Source: an uncultured Ruminococcus sp. (GTDB lineage: Bacteria > Bacillota > Clostridia > Oscillospirales > Acutalibacteraceae). Taken from it: a stretch of 64,000 bases of DNA. The first letter of the stretch is position 1. Every line of letters begins with the position of its first letter. The stretch is taken from positions 1 to 64,000 of the forward strand of contig CADAEZ010000004.1 of assembly GCA_902787145.1 (NCBI GenBank). Direction: 5' to 3'. The notes under the pieces were generated by a model. That model saw nothing but the letters and a program-made list of their open reading frames with translations. It ran no database searches and was not told where the DNA came from. The position numbers and the translations under genes are program-made. Below, piece after piece: positions 50,985 through 59,979 of this stretch.

Positions 50985-52408
50985 TGCAGCTGATAAACGA
51001 CTTTATCAACTCAGTCGACGATTTTTTGTGGGGATGGTTTATGATCATCCTGCTTTTGGGTACTCATTTATTTGTAACAATCCGCACAAAGTTCGTCCAG
51101 AAGAAAACCATTAAGGCGATCAAGCTATCGGTCACAAAGGATCCCGATTCCAGCGGAGACATCAGTCCGTTTCAGGCGCTTGCCACAGCGCTCGCGTCAA
51201 CAATCGGCACCGGCAACATAATCGGAGTCGGAACCGCGATAGCACTCGGAGGACCCGGAGCGGTGTTTTGGTGCTGGATTACCGGTGTGTTGGGAATCTC
51301 CACAAAATACGCTGAGTCGCTGCTTGCCGTCAAGTACAGAGTAAAGACTAAGGACGGCCGTATGCTCGGAGGAGCTATGTACGCGCTTGAACGGGGACTT
51401 AGGCTGAAGTGGCTGGGAATATTATTCGCCGTGTTCGCGGTGTTAGCCTCTTTCGGAATCGGCTCCGGCGTACAGGTCAACGCCATATCCAGCATTATGA
51501 ACTCTACGTTTAACTCCGGCGGCAGCCTTGTGTGGAATATTTTCGGATACGATATCTCGGCTGTTTCCGCGATTATCGGCATAGTAACATCATTAGTCAC
51601 AGCCGCGGTTATCTTCGGAGGAATCAAGGCCATATCCAAGGTGTGTGAGCTGCTCGTACCCGCTATGGCCGGCTTATACGTGCTCGGATGTTTAGCGATA
51701 CTCATTATGAACGCTCCGTATCTCGGCGACGCGTTAGCGCTGATACTTAAGTCAGCCTTTACGCCGACTGCCGCGGGCGGAGGCTTTATAGGTTCAACAA
51801 TAATGATAGCCGCGCGCTACGGAATCGCGAGGGGACTTTTCTCCAACGAATCGGGACTCGGCTCGGCTCCGATTGTAGCCTCGGCGGCTCAGTCGAGGAA
51901 CTCTGTCCGCCAGGCTCTCATCTCGTCGACAGGCACCTTCTGGGATACAGTAGTTGTATGCCTTATGACAGGGCTCGTGCTTGTAAGCTCTATTATCAAG
52001 AACCCTTCAAGCTTCGCAGGCGCCGAGGGCGGCAAGCTCACCTTCACCGCATTCCAACAGATCCCTTACATAGGAACACCGGTACTCGTAATCGGCATAG
52101 TGTCGTTTGCGTACTCAACAATCCTCGGTTGGTCGTATTACGGCGAGAGATGCGTCGAATACCTGCTCGGAATGAAGGGTATGGTGCCGTACAGGCTTGT
52201 ATTCTGCTTTGTACTGCTTATCGCTCCGGTCATTTCGCTCGATATAGTATGGTCGCTGTCGGACATCTTCAACGCGCTTATGGCAATCCCGAACCTCGTC
52301 GCGATACTGCTGTTGTCACATGTAATCGTCCGGGAGACCAACTACTATCTATACTCTGACCGGCTCGACGAATACGACAAGAGCCCGATTCCAAAATCAG
52401 ACAAATAG
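50984..52408 (+). CDS. Sodium:alanine symporter (AGCS family)
   Basis: 474 residues, about 11 TM segments. FQALATALASTIGTGNIIGVGTAIALGGPGAVFWCW is split here as the family signature (TIGTGNIIGVG, GGPGAVFWCW), with STKYAESLLAVKYR and SNESGLGSAPI. Imports alanine or glycine with Na+. Position in this operon is unexplained; D-alanine supply for envelope modification is one idea. Confidence 0.95.
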   Translation: MQLINDFINSVDDFLWGWFMIILLLGTHLFVTIRTKFVQKKTIKAIKLSVTKDPDSSGDISPFQALATALASTIGTGNIIGVGTAIALGGPGAVFWCWITGVLGISTKYAESLLAVKYRVKTKDGRMLGGAMYALERGLRLKWLGILFAVFAVLASFGIGSGVQVNAISSIMNSTFNSGGSLVWNIFGYDISAVSAIIGIVTSLVTAAVIFGGIKAISKVCELLVPAMAGLYVLGCLAILIMNAPYLGDALALILKSAFTPTAAGGGFIGSTIMIAARYGIARGLFSNESGLGSAPIVASAAQSRNSVRQALISSTGTFWDTVVVCLMTGLVLVSSIIKNPSSFAGAEGGKLTFTAFQQIPYIGTPVLVIGIVSFAYSTILGWSYYGERCVEYLLGMKGMVPYRLVFCFVLLIAPVISLDIVWSLSDIFNALMAIPNLVAILLLSHVIVRETNYYLYSDRLDEYDKSPIPKSDK

Positions 52409-52420
52409 AAGGAATAAACT

Positions 52421-53815
52421 GTGGTATTTTCTAGTCTTATATTTTTATTTTTGTATCTTCCGCTTGTGCTGCTGGTTTACTACATCGTGCCGCGCAGGGG
52501 ACGCAATATTTTTCTGTTCTTTATAAATCTCGTTTTCTACGGCTGGGGCGAGCCTATGCTCGTGCTGTTGATGCTCGTATCCATACTAATCAACTACGCG
52601 GGCGGATATTTTGTGGAAAAATTTCGTAACGACAAGGGCAAAGCGCGGATTTCGCTTGCCGTTACCTGTGTGCTTGACATAGGAATTCTCGGATTTTTCA
52701 AATACACTCCGCTGATTGTCATCACGCTGAATTCAATACTGCCGCTTAATATCCCGGTACCCGAAATAGCCCTGCCTATCGGAATCAGCTTCTACACCTT
52801 CCAGACGATGAGCTATGTTATCGACGTATATCGCGACGACGCGCCCGTGTCGAAAAGTCTTATAAACTTCGGCACATATGTAGCGCTGTTCCCCCAGCTT
52901 ATCGCGGGACCGATAGTACGCTACAAGGATGTTGCCTATCAGCTCAGCCACAGGGAGGAAACCCTGGAGCAGTTCAACAAGGGTGTAAAACTCTTCCTTG
53001 TAGGTCTCGGCAAAAAGGTGCTTATTGCCAATCAGATGGGAGCTATGTGGGACGCTATGCTCGCCAATACCGAGCCCAACGGCGTACTCGGCAACTGGAT
53101 CGGCATTTTCGGCTATACGTTCCAGATTTACTTTGACTTTTCCGGCTACAGCGATATGGCGTGCGGCCTGGGCAATATGCTGGGATTTGAATTTCTGAAG
53201 AACTTCAACTATCCCTACATCTCAAAGACTGTTACCGAATTCTGGCGCAGGTGGCATATTTCGCTGTCTACGTGGTTCAGGGAATATGTCTACATTCCGC
53301 TGGGAGGCAACCGCAGGGGCGTGCCGAGACAGATTATAAACCTGCTTATCGTATGGTTCTGCACCGGACTGTGGCACGGAGCGTCGTACAACTTCATACT
53401 CTGGGGTATGTACTACGGAATCATACTTATTATCGAAAAATTCCTGCTCAAAAACCTGCTCGAAAAACTCCCCTCCGCGATAGGACATATCTACACGATT
53501 TTTGTATTCGTTTTCGGCTGGGTAATCTTCTACTTTGAGGATATGGGTAAAATGGGCGAGTTTATCGCGGGCTTGTTCGATTTTTCACAGGGAATCATCA
53601 GCCATCAGGCGGCGGTCGTCGCGTGCAGATACGCGGTTATTACAGTTGCCGCGGTTATTGCCTCTACTCCGCTTATGGCCTCGCTGTACAAAAAGCTCAT
53701 GGACAAACGCTTTATGTGGATTTTGGAGACAGCTTTCTGCGTAATAATACTGCTGACCGCCACGGCGGCGACGGTTAACCAGAGCTACAACCCCTTCCTT
53801 TACTTTAGATTCTGA
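52421..53815 (+). CDS. MBOAT family O-acyltransferase (AlgI/DltB-like)
   Basis: 464 residues, 10-12 TM segments. LPIGISFYTFQTMSYVIDVYR, RYKDVAYQL, FWRRWHISLSTWFREYVYIPLGG and the catalytic His region CTGLWHGASYNFILWG are MBOAT hallmarks. Moves acyl groups (usually acetyl) from the cytoplasm to surface polysaccharides together with a partner esterase-like protein. GTG start with AAGGA. The partner is the next gene (14 nt). Confidence 0.95.
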   Translation: MVFSSLIFLFLYLPLVLLVYYIVPRRGRNIFLFFINLVFYGWGEPMLVLLMLVSILINYAGGYFVEKFRNDKGKARISLAVTCVLDIGILGFFKYTPLIVITLNSILPLNIPVPEIALPIGISFYTFQTMSYVIDVYRDDAPVSKSLINFGTYVALFPQLIAGPIVRYKDVAYQLSHREETLEQFNKGVKLFLVGLGKKVLIANQMGAMWDAMLANTEPNGVLGNWIGIFGYTFQIYFDFSGYSDMACGLGNMLGFEFLKNFNYPYISKTVTEFWRRWHISLSTWFREYVYIPLGGNRRGVPRQIINLLIVWFCTGLWHGASYNFILWGMYYGIILIIEKFLLKNLLEKLPSAIGHIYTIFVFVFGWVIFYFEDMGKMGEFIAGLFDFSQGIISHQAAVVACRYAVITVAAVIASTPLMASLYKKLMDKRFMWILETAFCVIILLTATAATVNQSYNPFLYFRF

Positions 53816-53829
53816 CGAAAGGAGCTTGT

Positions 53830-54960
53830 ATGAAACGAAAGATAGTTTTACTGCCGGCGGCGGTATTCTCGGTATTTATCTTCATTTTTACCGTGATGTT
53901 CATAATCACCCCCAAGGCCGACTACAGCTCCTCGGAGAAAAGATATCTTGAGGATTTCCCCGAAACCAGCCTGAGCTCGGTTACAAACGGCGAATTCGAG
54001 AAAGGCTTCGAATCCTACCTCGCCGACCACTTTCCTCTTCGCAATATGTGGGTGGGACTGAACGCCTACTGCAACTACTGTATCGGCAACAACGGCTGTG
54101 ACGGCGTATACAAATGCAGTGACGGTTGGCTGATTAACAAGCCGATAACCACCGACAACCGTATAAAAACAAATACTGATACAATAATAAAATTTTCAAA
54201 ATCCGCCGGCGTGCCCGTAACGATGATGACAGCTCCGAGCACCGGATACATTATGGCGGACAAGCTGCCCGCGGTGCACGATGAGTATATCGACGACTAT
54301 GTGTTCGGAGACATAAAAAAATCCCTCAAAAAAGAGGGAATCGGATTTGTTGATATAAGACAAAAGTTTAAAAATTCAACCGAACAGCTCTACTACAAGA
54401 CCGACCATCACTGGACGTCCGAGGGCGCGTACGAGGCATATGAGGAAGTCTGCCGCGCGCTTGGAGTTAAGGCGGCGAACAGGGATTTTTATGATATAAA
54501 GACATATCCCGATTTTTACGGTACCACCTACTCGACGAGCGGATTCTGGCTCACTAAACCGGACGAAATCGCCGTCTGGCACAATAAGAATCACAAGCCC
54601 GGCGACATAAAGCTCACCATTACCGAGGGAAATGAGAGCAAGGCTTATGACACCTTGTTCTTCGACAATCATCTTAAAGAGGACGACAAATATCCCGTGT
54701 TCATAGACGGCAACCACGCGCTGGAGACTATCACCAACAAAAATGTTCGAAAAGGCAGGCTGCTTGTGATAAAAGACAGCTTTGCCCATACGCTCGCGCC
54801 CTTCCTTGCCGACAGCTTCCGCAAGGTTACTCTCGTCGACGTAAGATACTACAAAAACAGCGTAACCGACCTTGTTAGGCAGGGCAAGTACGACCGTGTG
54901 CTTGTGATGTACGGTATAGACAACTTCGCCACGGACACAGACCTCGCGTGGCTGAAATAG
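53830..54960 (+). CDS. DHHW/AlgX-like SGNH-type acetyltransferase partner of MBOAT
   Basis: 376 residues: one N-terminal TM anchor, exported SGNH-like domain with the motif YKTDHHWTSEGAYEAY (DHHW) and the nucleophile Ser region VIKDSFAHTLAPFL. Works with MBOAT proteins to acetylate an exported glycan. RBS GAAAGGAG. The operon ends here at a short TCGGGA/TCCCGA hairpin with no T run. Confidence 0.9.
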   Translation: MKRKIVLLPAAVFSVFIFIFTVMFIITPKADYSSSEKRYLEDFPETSLSSVTNGEFEKGFESYLADHFPLRNMWVGLNAYCNYCIGNNGCDGVYKCSDGWLINKPITTDNRIKTNTDTIIKFSKSAGVPVTMMTAPSTGYIMADKLPAVHDEYIDDYVFGDIKKSLKKEGIGFVDIRQKFKNSTEQLYYKTDHHWTSEGAYEAYEEVCRALGVKAANRDFYDIKTYPDFYGTTYSTSGFWLTKPDEIAVWHNKNHKPGDIKLTITEGNESKAYDTLFFDNHLKEDDKYPVFIDGNHALETITNKNVRKGRLLVIKDSFAHTLAPFLADSFRKVTLVDVRYYKNSVTDLVRQGKYDRVLVMYGIDNFATDTDLAWLK

Positions 54961-55068
54961 TCGGGAGTCCCGACGGCCGAAGCCGCCTTTGTAGAGGTTT
55001 AGTTAAAAGAAAAACATCATCAACGGCGGAGCTAAATAATGCGAAATTCGCAATTGTGGTCGTGTAAC

Positions 55069-55260
55069 TTACTTAACTCCGCAAATTCTCAATATTAAAA
55101 TCGCAATCCCAAACAAGCCGGCTATTAGTACAAGGCACACAAGAGCAGTAAGCAAGCGGCAAACCCATTCTCTTTTTATATGTTTCCTGAATAAATCATA
55201 TGAACCGGAAATCAGAAATTCGCAAAAGATTTCATACAAAAACTCAAGAATACATCCCAT
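55069..55260 (-). CDS. Small membrane protein of unknown function (63 aa)
   Basis: 63 residues with one strong TM span near the C-terminus (LLTALVCLVLIAGLFGIAIL) and an amphipathic N-terminal half. A strong RBS (GGGGGGAG, 8 nt before the ATG at 55258-55260) supports it. It lies convergent to the MBOAT-DHHW operon. No family recognised. Confidence 0.55.
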   Translation of the reverse strand: MGCILEFLYEIFCEFLISGSYDLFRKHIKREWVCRLLTALVCLVLIAGLFGIAILILRICGVK

Positions 55261-55410
55261 TTACGCGGCTCCCCCCTGTTTATCTGATAGTATTAGACCC
55301 TCAGTAAAAAAGAACAACAATAAACATTTTCCGTGTAATGCTCAATTAAATGACATTCGTTTTCCCGACAATCACTGACCGCTGACAACTAATGCGGCAT
55401 TCCGCATTAC

Positions 55411-55968
55411 CTAAAGGCTTTCCGTAAACAGATTATCCTTTGCCGACATTACCTCCGCTCTCAGGCTTTCGTACTCGTCCCACAGCGCCTCGTCGGTAAA
55501 CCTCTTCCAGTTTTCGAAGTCGTCGTTTACAAAGAAATCGCGCATTTCGGACGCGGAGATGTTTATAATCTTCGGCACATACAGCTCGGCTATGGTTACA
55601 CCCTCTACGCTGTCGAACCAGTCGAGGCGTCTCTCCTCCTTGCCGGATACAAGGAGGTCGGGCGATTTGCCGAATTTGTCCTTAATGTTTTCCAGCACAT
55701 AGTCGCCCCACTTGGAGTTATTGCCGACGCCTATATCGGGCAGGGGGTAAATCTGTACCCTGTCGCCGAAAATCTTCTTTAGTATTCTCTCCCTTGTATT
55801 GTAGGAAAATGGATTTTTATAAGTTCCGGACTCCTGGGACGAGCCGACAAGTATCCCAACCTCGCCGCACACGGCGAGGGCTTTTTCTATCATATAGCGG
55901 TGTCCGGTGTGGAAGGTCTGGAACCTGCCGACCGTAACGCCGAGCTCAAACGGCTTTTTGTTTGTCAT
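55411..55968 (-). CDS. NMN adenylyltransferase-like nucleotidyltransferase (NadM/NadR type)
   Basis: 185 residues. VTVGRFQTFHTGHRYMIEKAL carries the H-x-G-H motif of nucleotidyltransferases; YNTRERILKKIF and INISASEMRDFF match the archaeal-type/NadR NMN adenylyltransferase group. It forms NAD from NMN and ATP, or an analogous dinucleotide. There is no kinase domain as in full-length NadR. RBS AGGAATG, 4 nt after the apbE stop, so it is co-transcribed with apbE. Confidence 0.8.
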   Translation of the reverse strand: MTNKKPFELGVTVGRFQTFHTGHRYMIEKALAVCGEVGILVGSSQESGTYKNPFSYNTRERILKKIFGDRVQIYPLPDIGVGNNSKWGDYVLENIKDKFGKSPDLLVSGKEERRLDWFDSVEGVTIAELYVPKIINISASEMRDFFVNDDFENWKRFTDEALWDEYESLRAEVMSAKDNLFTESL

Positions 55969-55972
55969 ATTG

Positions 55973-56959
55973 TCATTCCTTTATAATCTTGTAGCTGTCA
56001 TCCGATAGCGTAAAGCTATCGGCGAGGCTGTCGCTGATATATATTTTTTTATCCTTTGTCACTATTACGCAGTCGAAATCGTCATTCTCTGTGCAATACC
56101 GCAGCGCTCCCGATAAGCCCTTGACAAACAACGCTGTCGAAAGCGCGTCACACAGCACTCCGTCATCGGAGATTACCGATACCGAGGCGATATCGTTGTC
56201 GACGGGATAACCGGATTTTGGATCAATAATGTGGATATACCGCCTGCCGTCGTTGTCAAAATACCTCTCGTACCCGCCGGAGGTAGCGATTATTTTGTCA
56301 CGGCAGCTTATAAAACCGAGATAACCGGACGGATTTTCGGGGTCGGCGATACCTACCCTCCACGGGCTGTTATCGGGCTTTGAGCCGACGGCGGCGATTG
56401 TTCCGCCAAAGTTGAGTATCGCGGAGCTCACCCTGTGCTCCCTCAGTATTTGCTTCGATTTATCGGCGGCGTAGCCCTTTGCCACAGCTCCGAGATCAAT
56501 TTTCGCGCCGTTTTTCAGCGTCACCGAACTATTGTAAACCGAAACATTATTATAGTTGACCTTTTTCAGCGCTTCATCAATCTCGCTTTTTGGGGGCACG
56601 CGGTAGTTTTGATTGATAAAGCCCCATTTTTCAACCACGGGCAGTATCGTAATGTCGAGCGCGCCGCCAAGCTTTTCGCTCAGCTCAAGCGACCGCTTTA
56701 TTAGCCGCAGGCTGTCCTTTGAGAGAGGCGTTGAGCCGTCCGAGTTAAGACGAAATATCTCGCTGTTTTTATCCGTGACGGAGAGTGCTTTGTCGAGCGA
56801 CTTTACCATATCCGCAAGCTCATCCCCGGCCTTTTCGTCTCCGTAATATTCAAATTTCATAAATGTGTCCATCGCCTCGGTCGATACGCTCTGCTTATCC
56901 GCCGCGCAGGACGTAAGCAAAATGACTGAGGCAATTACAATCAAAAGCAGTTTTCTCAT
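55973..56959 (-). CDS. apbE: FAD:protein FMN transferase (flavin trafficking lipoprotein)
   Basis: 328 residues. Lipoprotein signal with lipobox LTSC (Cys about residue 18). KTDKxS-type FAD site region GSTPLSKDSLRLIKRS, KIDLGAVAKGYAADKSKQ, LNFGGTIAAVGSKP and the metal-binding SGGYERYFDNDGRRYIHIIDPKSG (split here as SGGYERYF and HIIDPKSGYPV) are present. It attaches FMN through a phosphodiester to Thr of SGAT-type motifs, here most likely RnfG and RnfD encoded 1-6 kb away. No Shine-Dalgarno; the ATG lies 6 nt after the -10 box. Confidence 0.93.
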   Translation of the reverse strand: MRKLLLIVIASVILLTSCAADKQSVSTEAMDTFMKFEYYGDEKAGDELADMVKSLDKALSVTDKNSEIFRLNSDGSTPLSKDSLRLIKRSLELSEKLGGALDITILPVVEKWGFINQNYRVPPKSEIDEALKKVNYNNVSVYNSSVTLKNGAKIDLGAVAKGYAADKSKQILREHRVSSAILNFGGTIAAVGSKPDNSPWRVGIADPENPSGYLGFISCRDKIIATSGGYERYFDNDGRRYIHIIDPKSGYPVDNDIASVSVISDDGVLCDALSTALFVKGLSGALRYCTENDDFDCVIVTKDKKIYISDSLADSFTLSDDSYKIIKE

Positions 56960-56965
56960 ACAACT

Positions 56966-57023
56966 ATAGTATCAAATCAAAAAGCCATTTGTCAATTGAC
57001 AAGGGGCAATTTTGCGGTATAAT
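56966..57023. promoter_or_regulatory. Symmetric bidirectional promoter for apbE (-) and the NusG-II gene (+)
   Basis: The palindrome TTGTCAATTGACAA (56989-57002) contains two abutting -35 boxes, TTGACA on each strand (56990-56995 minus, 56996-57001 plus). Minus -10 TACTAT at 56966-56971 (18-bp spacer); plus -10 TATAAT at 57018-57023 (16-bp spacer). Both start codons begin 6 nt beyond their -10 box, and neither gene has a Shine-Dalgarno, so both mRNAs should be leaderless or nearly so. Confidence 0.65.
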
Positions 57024-57029
57024 TAACTT

Positions 57030-57395
57030 ATGAAATATAAAATACTGACATTTATTTGCGTAATCCTAGCTCTTGCGGGAGCCCTGGGCAGCTATTTTGT
57101 CCTTACTTCTCCCGAAAAAACAAGAGTTAATATAATTTCCGACGGCAAGCTTGTACGTACAATCGACCTGAGCAATCACAGTGACGAGCAGTTCGACATC
57201 AGGTACAGGGGCAGGACTAACACAATTGAGGTTAAGGACGGCAAGATCCGCGTAAAGGAAGCCGATTGCCGCGACCATACCTGTGTAAAAACAGGCTGGC
57301 TGCGCTCCTCGGCTATGCCTATAGTATGCCTGCCGAATCACCTCGTGATTGAGTTTGCCGGAGAGGAAGGCGGTGTTGACGCTCTTGCGTGGTAA
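57030..57395 (+). CDS. NusG domain II-containing exported protein
   Basis: 121 residues: N-terminal signal anchor (about 4-26) and a NusG-II-like beta domain with the C-x-x-x-x-C pair (EADCRDHTCVKTGW) and the final PNHLVIEF strand. Such proteins often accompany Gx transporters, ApbE and Rnf/Nqr genes and are thought to act in flavin-linked extracytoplasmic redox chemistry. No RBS; leaderless start likely. It overlaps the Gx transporter gene by 23 nt. Confidence 0.85.
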   Translation: MKYKILTFICVILALAGALGSYFVLTSPEKTRVNIISDGKLVRTIDLSNHSDEQFDIRYRGRTNTIEVKDGKIRVKEADCRDHTCVKTGWLRSSAMPIVCLPNHLVIEFAGEEGGVDALAW

Positions 57396-57879
57396 TATAA
57401 AACGGCTGACAGAGCTCAGCCTGCTGACCGCCGCCGCACTGATTATATTCGTAGTGGAGCTGCAAATCCCGAATCCCTTCCCCATTCCGGGAGTAAAGCT
57501 AGGACTCGCTAACATAATCACCGTATACACAGCCTACCGCTATAAGGCAGGAGAAACCGCCGCGGTGCTGATGATACGGATACTTCTCGGAAGTATTTTC
57601 GGCGGCAACATAACGGCGCTTATATACAGTCTGGCAGGCGGACTGCTGAGCCTTGGAGGATTGCTTGTTTTTCGAAAATTCATAGATGAAAAGCACCTGT
57701 GGATTTCGTCGGTGTTCTCGTCGGTACTGCACAACACCGGACAGATCGTCGCCGCGATAATCATACTTCAAACACCGCAAATCATAATGTACTATCCTTT
57801 TCTGCTGTTGTCCGGATGTCTCGCCGGAGCGTTCACCGGACTGTGCGCGCAGGTGGTAGTGCTCAGACTCAAGAAATAG
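57373..57879 (+). CDS. Gx transporter family protein (Hpre_diP_synt_I family)
   Basis: 168 residues from the GTG at 57373 (AGGAAGG upstream; an ATG 8 codons earlier overlaps the preceding gene further). Five or six TM segments; LQIPNPFPIPGVKLGLANIITVY is the family signature, with ILLGSIFGGNITALIYSLAGG. Once annotated as heptaprenyl diphosphate synthase component I, the family is now seen as ECF-like S-component or flavin/isoprenoid-related transporters. With the NusG-II gene it forms a pair that recurs near apbE and rnf genes. Confidence 0.85.
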   Translation: MLTLLRGNIKRLTELSLLTAAALIIFVVELQIPNPFPIPGVKLGLANIITVYTAYRYKAGETAAVLMIRILLGSIFGGNITALIYSLAGGLLSLGGLLVFRKFIDEKHLWISSVFSSVLHNTGQIVAAIIILQTPQIIMYYPFLLLSGCLAGAFTGLCAQVVVLRLKK

Positions 57880-57880
57880 C

Positions 57881-57907
57881 CTTCCCGATTTTGGGAAGGC
57901 TTTTGCT
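57881..57907 (+). terminator. Terminator of the NusG-II/Gx operon
   Basis: Stem CCTTCCC/GGGAAGG with 6-nt loop and TTTTGCTTT tail. It faces the end of rnfB and may serve both strands. Confidence 0.75.
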
Positions 57908-58696
57908 TTAGTTCTTTTGAATTCCGCCGACAACGCATTCACTCTCACAGCTTCCGCAGCCGGTACATTTATCGCCGTCGATTACGGCGTGGTTGTTAAA
58001 AATCGAAATAGCCTCGTTCGGGCAAGCCTTGACGCATTTGCGGCAAGCTATACATCCGGCGGAGCATACCTTGCGCGTAACCGCGCCCTTATCCTGATTG
58101 GAACAGGCTACCGTGCGTACATCCCTGTTCGGAATGAGCGAAATCAGCTTATTGGGACAGGTTTTTACGCATATTCCGCAGCCCACACAGTATTGCTTAC
58201 CGATTTTCGCTACTCCGTTTTGAATATAAATTGCTTCTTCGGGACAGGCGTTTTTGCAGTCGCCGAGTCCGAGACAGCCATAGGAGCACTTGCCCTTGCT
58301 GCCGAAAATCAGCTTTGCCGCCTTACAGGAGTCTACACCCTCGTATTCGACAATATCCTCGGTATGTTCGCAGTCGCCGGCGCAGTGTACAAACGCGACC
58401 TTCGGCTCGGTCTCCTCTACTTCGATTCCGAGCACCTCGCCCAGAGCCTCGGCAGTAGCCTTGGCGCCGGGGACACAGAGGTTGGGCGCGGCGTTGTCCT
58501 CGACGATCGCCTTGGCGTAACCGTCGCATCCGGCATAGCCGCAGGCTCCGCAGTTAGCTCCGGGGAGACATTCCCTTACCTTTGGAATTCGTTCGTCCTC
58601 CTTGACCGCCATCAGAATCGAGGCCGTCACCAGTACAACCGCACAGATAAGTCCGATAATCACAACGGGGATAACCGCGGTAAGTATAGCGTTCAT
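57908..58696 (-). CDS. rnfB: Rnf complex subunit RnfB (ferredoxin-binding Fe-S subunit)
   Basis: 262 residues: N-terminal TM helix, a 4Fe-4S Fer4_18-type motif (CLPGANCGACGYAGC), then clostridial-type 4Fe-4S ferredoxin clusters (CVGCGICVKTCP, CIACRKCVKACP, CTGCGSCESEC). It accepts electrons from reduced ferredoxin and passes them into the membrane complex. RBS AAGGGGG, 12 nt after rnfA. Last gene of the operon. Confidence 0.97.
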   Translation of the reverse strand: MNAILTAVIPVVIIGLICAVVLVTASILMAVKEDERIPKVRECLPGANCGACGYAGCDGYAKAIVEDNAAPNLCVPGAKATAEALGEVLGIEVEETEPKVAFVHCAGDCEHTEDIVEYEGVDSCKAAKLIFGSKGKCSYGCLGLGDCKNACPEEAIYIQNGVAKIGKQYCVGCGICVKTCPNKLISLIPNRDVRTVACSNQDKGAVTRKVCSAGCIACRKCVKACPNEAISIFNNHAVIDGDKCTGCGSCESECVVGGIQKN

Positions 58697-58708
58697 ATTG
58701 ATACCCCC

Positions 58709-59302
58709 TTATTTGGCGAACAGGTTCTCGATAACTCCGCCGAAGCCTAAAAAACTCAGCGATGTTATGGAAGCCGCAATCAATGTAATCGGAAGTCCCT
58801 TAAACGACTTGGGTATATCCGCACCCTCGATCTTGGAGCGGACGCCTGAGAACATAACCATAGCAAGGAAGAATCCCAGTCCGCTGCCGAGGGAGTTTAC
58901 CATAGCCTCGGCAAAGGTGTAGCCCTCGTCGATGTTGAGGATTGTAACGCCGAGCACGGCGCAGTTGGTCGTAATAAGCGGAAGATACACGCCCAGCGAG
59001 CTGTGCAGTGCCGGAATATAGCGTTTTAGCACAATCTCGACAAGCTGTACCAGCGCCGCAATCACCAGGATGAACACGATTGTCTGCAAATACCCGAGGT
59101 TGTTGGGGTTGAGCAGGAACATCTGTATCGGCCATGTAACCGCCGTCGCCATCATCATAACAAAGATAACGGCCAGGCTCATTCCGGTAGCGGAATCGAG
59201 CTTTTTCGAAACACCGAGGAAGGGGCATATACCCAAAAACCTCGACAAAACATAGTTATTGATAAATACCGCGGAGAGCAGTATGATGATTAATTTAGTC
59301 AT
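58709..59302 (-). CDS. rnfA: Rnf complex subunit RnfA
   Basis: 197 residues, six TM segments with the RnfA/NqrE pattern FINNYVLSRFLGICPFLGVS containing the membrane Fe-S cysteine. Forms the ion channel pair with RnfE, which has the opposite topology. Overlaps the end of rnfE by one base. Confidence 0.96.
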   Translation of the reverse strand: MTKLIIILLSAVFINNYVLSRFLGICPFLGVSKKLDSATGMSLAVIFVMMMATAVTWPIQMFLLNPNNLGYLQTIVFILVIAALVQLVEIVLKRYIPALHSSLGVYLPLITTNCAVLGVTILNIDEGYTFAEAMVNSLGSGLGFFLAMVMFSGVRSKIEGADIPKSFKGLPITLIAASITSLSFLGFGGVIENLFAK

Positions 59303-59979
59303 CAGGCACCCTCCTTGCTTTCACATGAGCTGCCCTTGCAGACTGCCCGCGACGGACATCCCTCGCATCCGAAGTCACGCTTCTTCGGCTTATTTGTCGC
59401 GAATTTGTTGACAATTGCGATCAAGAGTCCGAATACAAAGAATCCGCCGGGAGCCATGGTCATAATCGAGATATTGTTGCTCTCCAGCACCGGAATCGGA
59501 TACCCCATAAAGGTTCCGCTGCCGAAAACCTCGCGTATAGCCGCCATAGCGCACAGCGCGAGGGTGAATCCGGCTCCCATTCCGAGCGCGTCTATAGCCG
59601 AGTCCACAACCTTGTTTTTATTGGCGAACATCTCGGCTCTGCCGAGAATGATACAGTTTACAACAATCAGCGGCAGGTAAATTCCGAGGCTCTCGTCGAG
59701 CGCCGGGGCAAAGGCCTTTACGAGCATTTGCACCATAGTTACGAAGCCTGCTATAAGCACGATATAGCATGGGATTCTGACCTTGTCGGGAATGACCTTT
59801 CTAAGCGCGGAGATTACGATATTGGAGCACAGCAGTACTACTGTCGCCGCCGCGCCCATACCAATCGCGCTTGATACACTCGTAGAGGTGGCGAGTGTCG
59901 GACAGGTGCCGAGGATGAGCACAAGCACAGGGTTTTCCTTTATAATACCCTTGGTAAAGTTATCGAGCTTGTTCATCAT
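59302..59979 (-). CDS. rnfE: Rnf complex subunit RnfE with Cys-rich tail
   Basis: 225 residues, six TM segments; LILGTCPTLATSTSVSSAIGMG is the RnfE/NqrD signature with the Fe-S cysteine. The C-terminal tail has four cysteines (CEGCPSRAVCKGSSC), more than typical RnfE, which could bind a metal or cluster. Overlaps rnfG by 4 nt. Confidence 0.95.
   Translation of the reverse strand: MMNKLDNFTKGIIKENPVLVLILGTCPTLATSTSVSSAIGMGAAATVVLLCSNIVISALRKVIPDKVRIPCYIVLIAGFVTMVQMLVKAFAPALDESLGIYLPLIVVNCIILGRAEMFANKNKVVDSAIDALGMGAGFTLALCAMAAIREVFGSGTFMGYPIPVLESNNISIMTMAPGGFFVFGLLIAIVNKFATNKPKKRDFGCEGCPSRAVCKGSSCESKEGA

Noticed and set aside
55384..55410. AATGCGG/CCGCATT hairpin as terminator of the adenylyltransferase gene
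   Set aside because: The stem is good but no T run follows on the minus strand; too weak to annotate.
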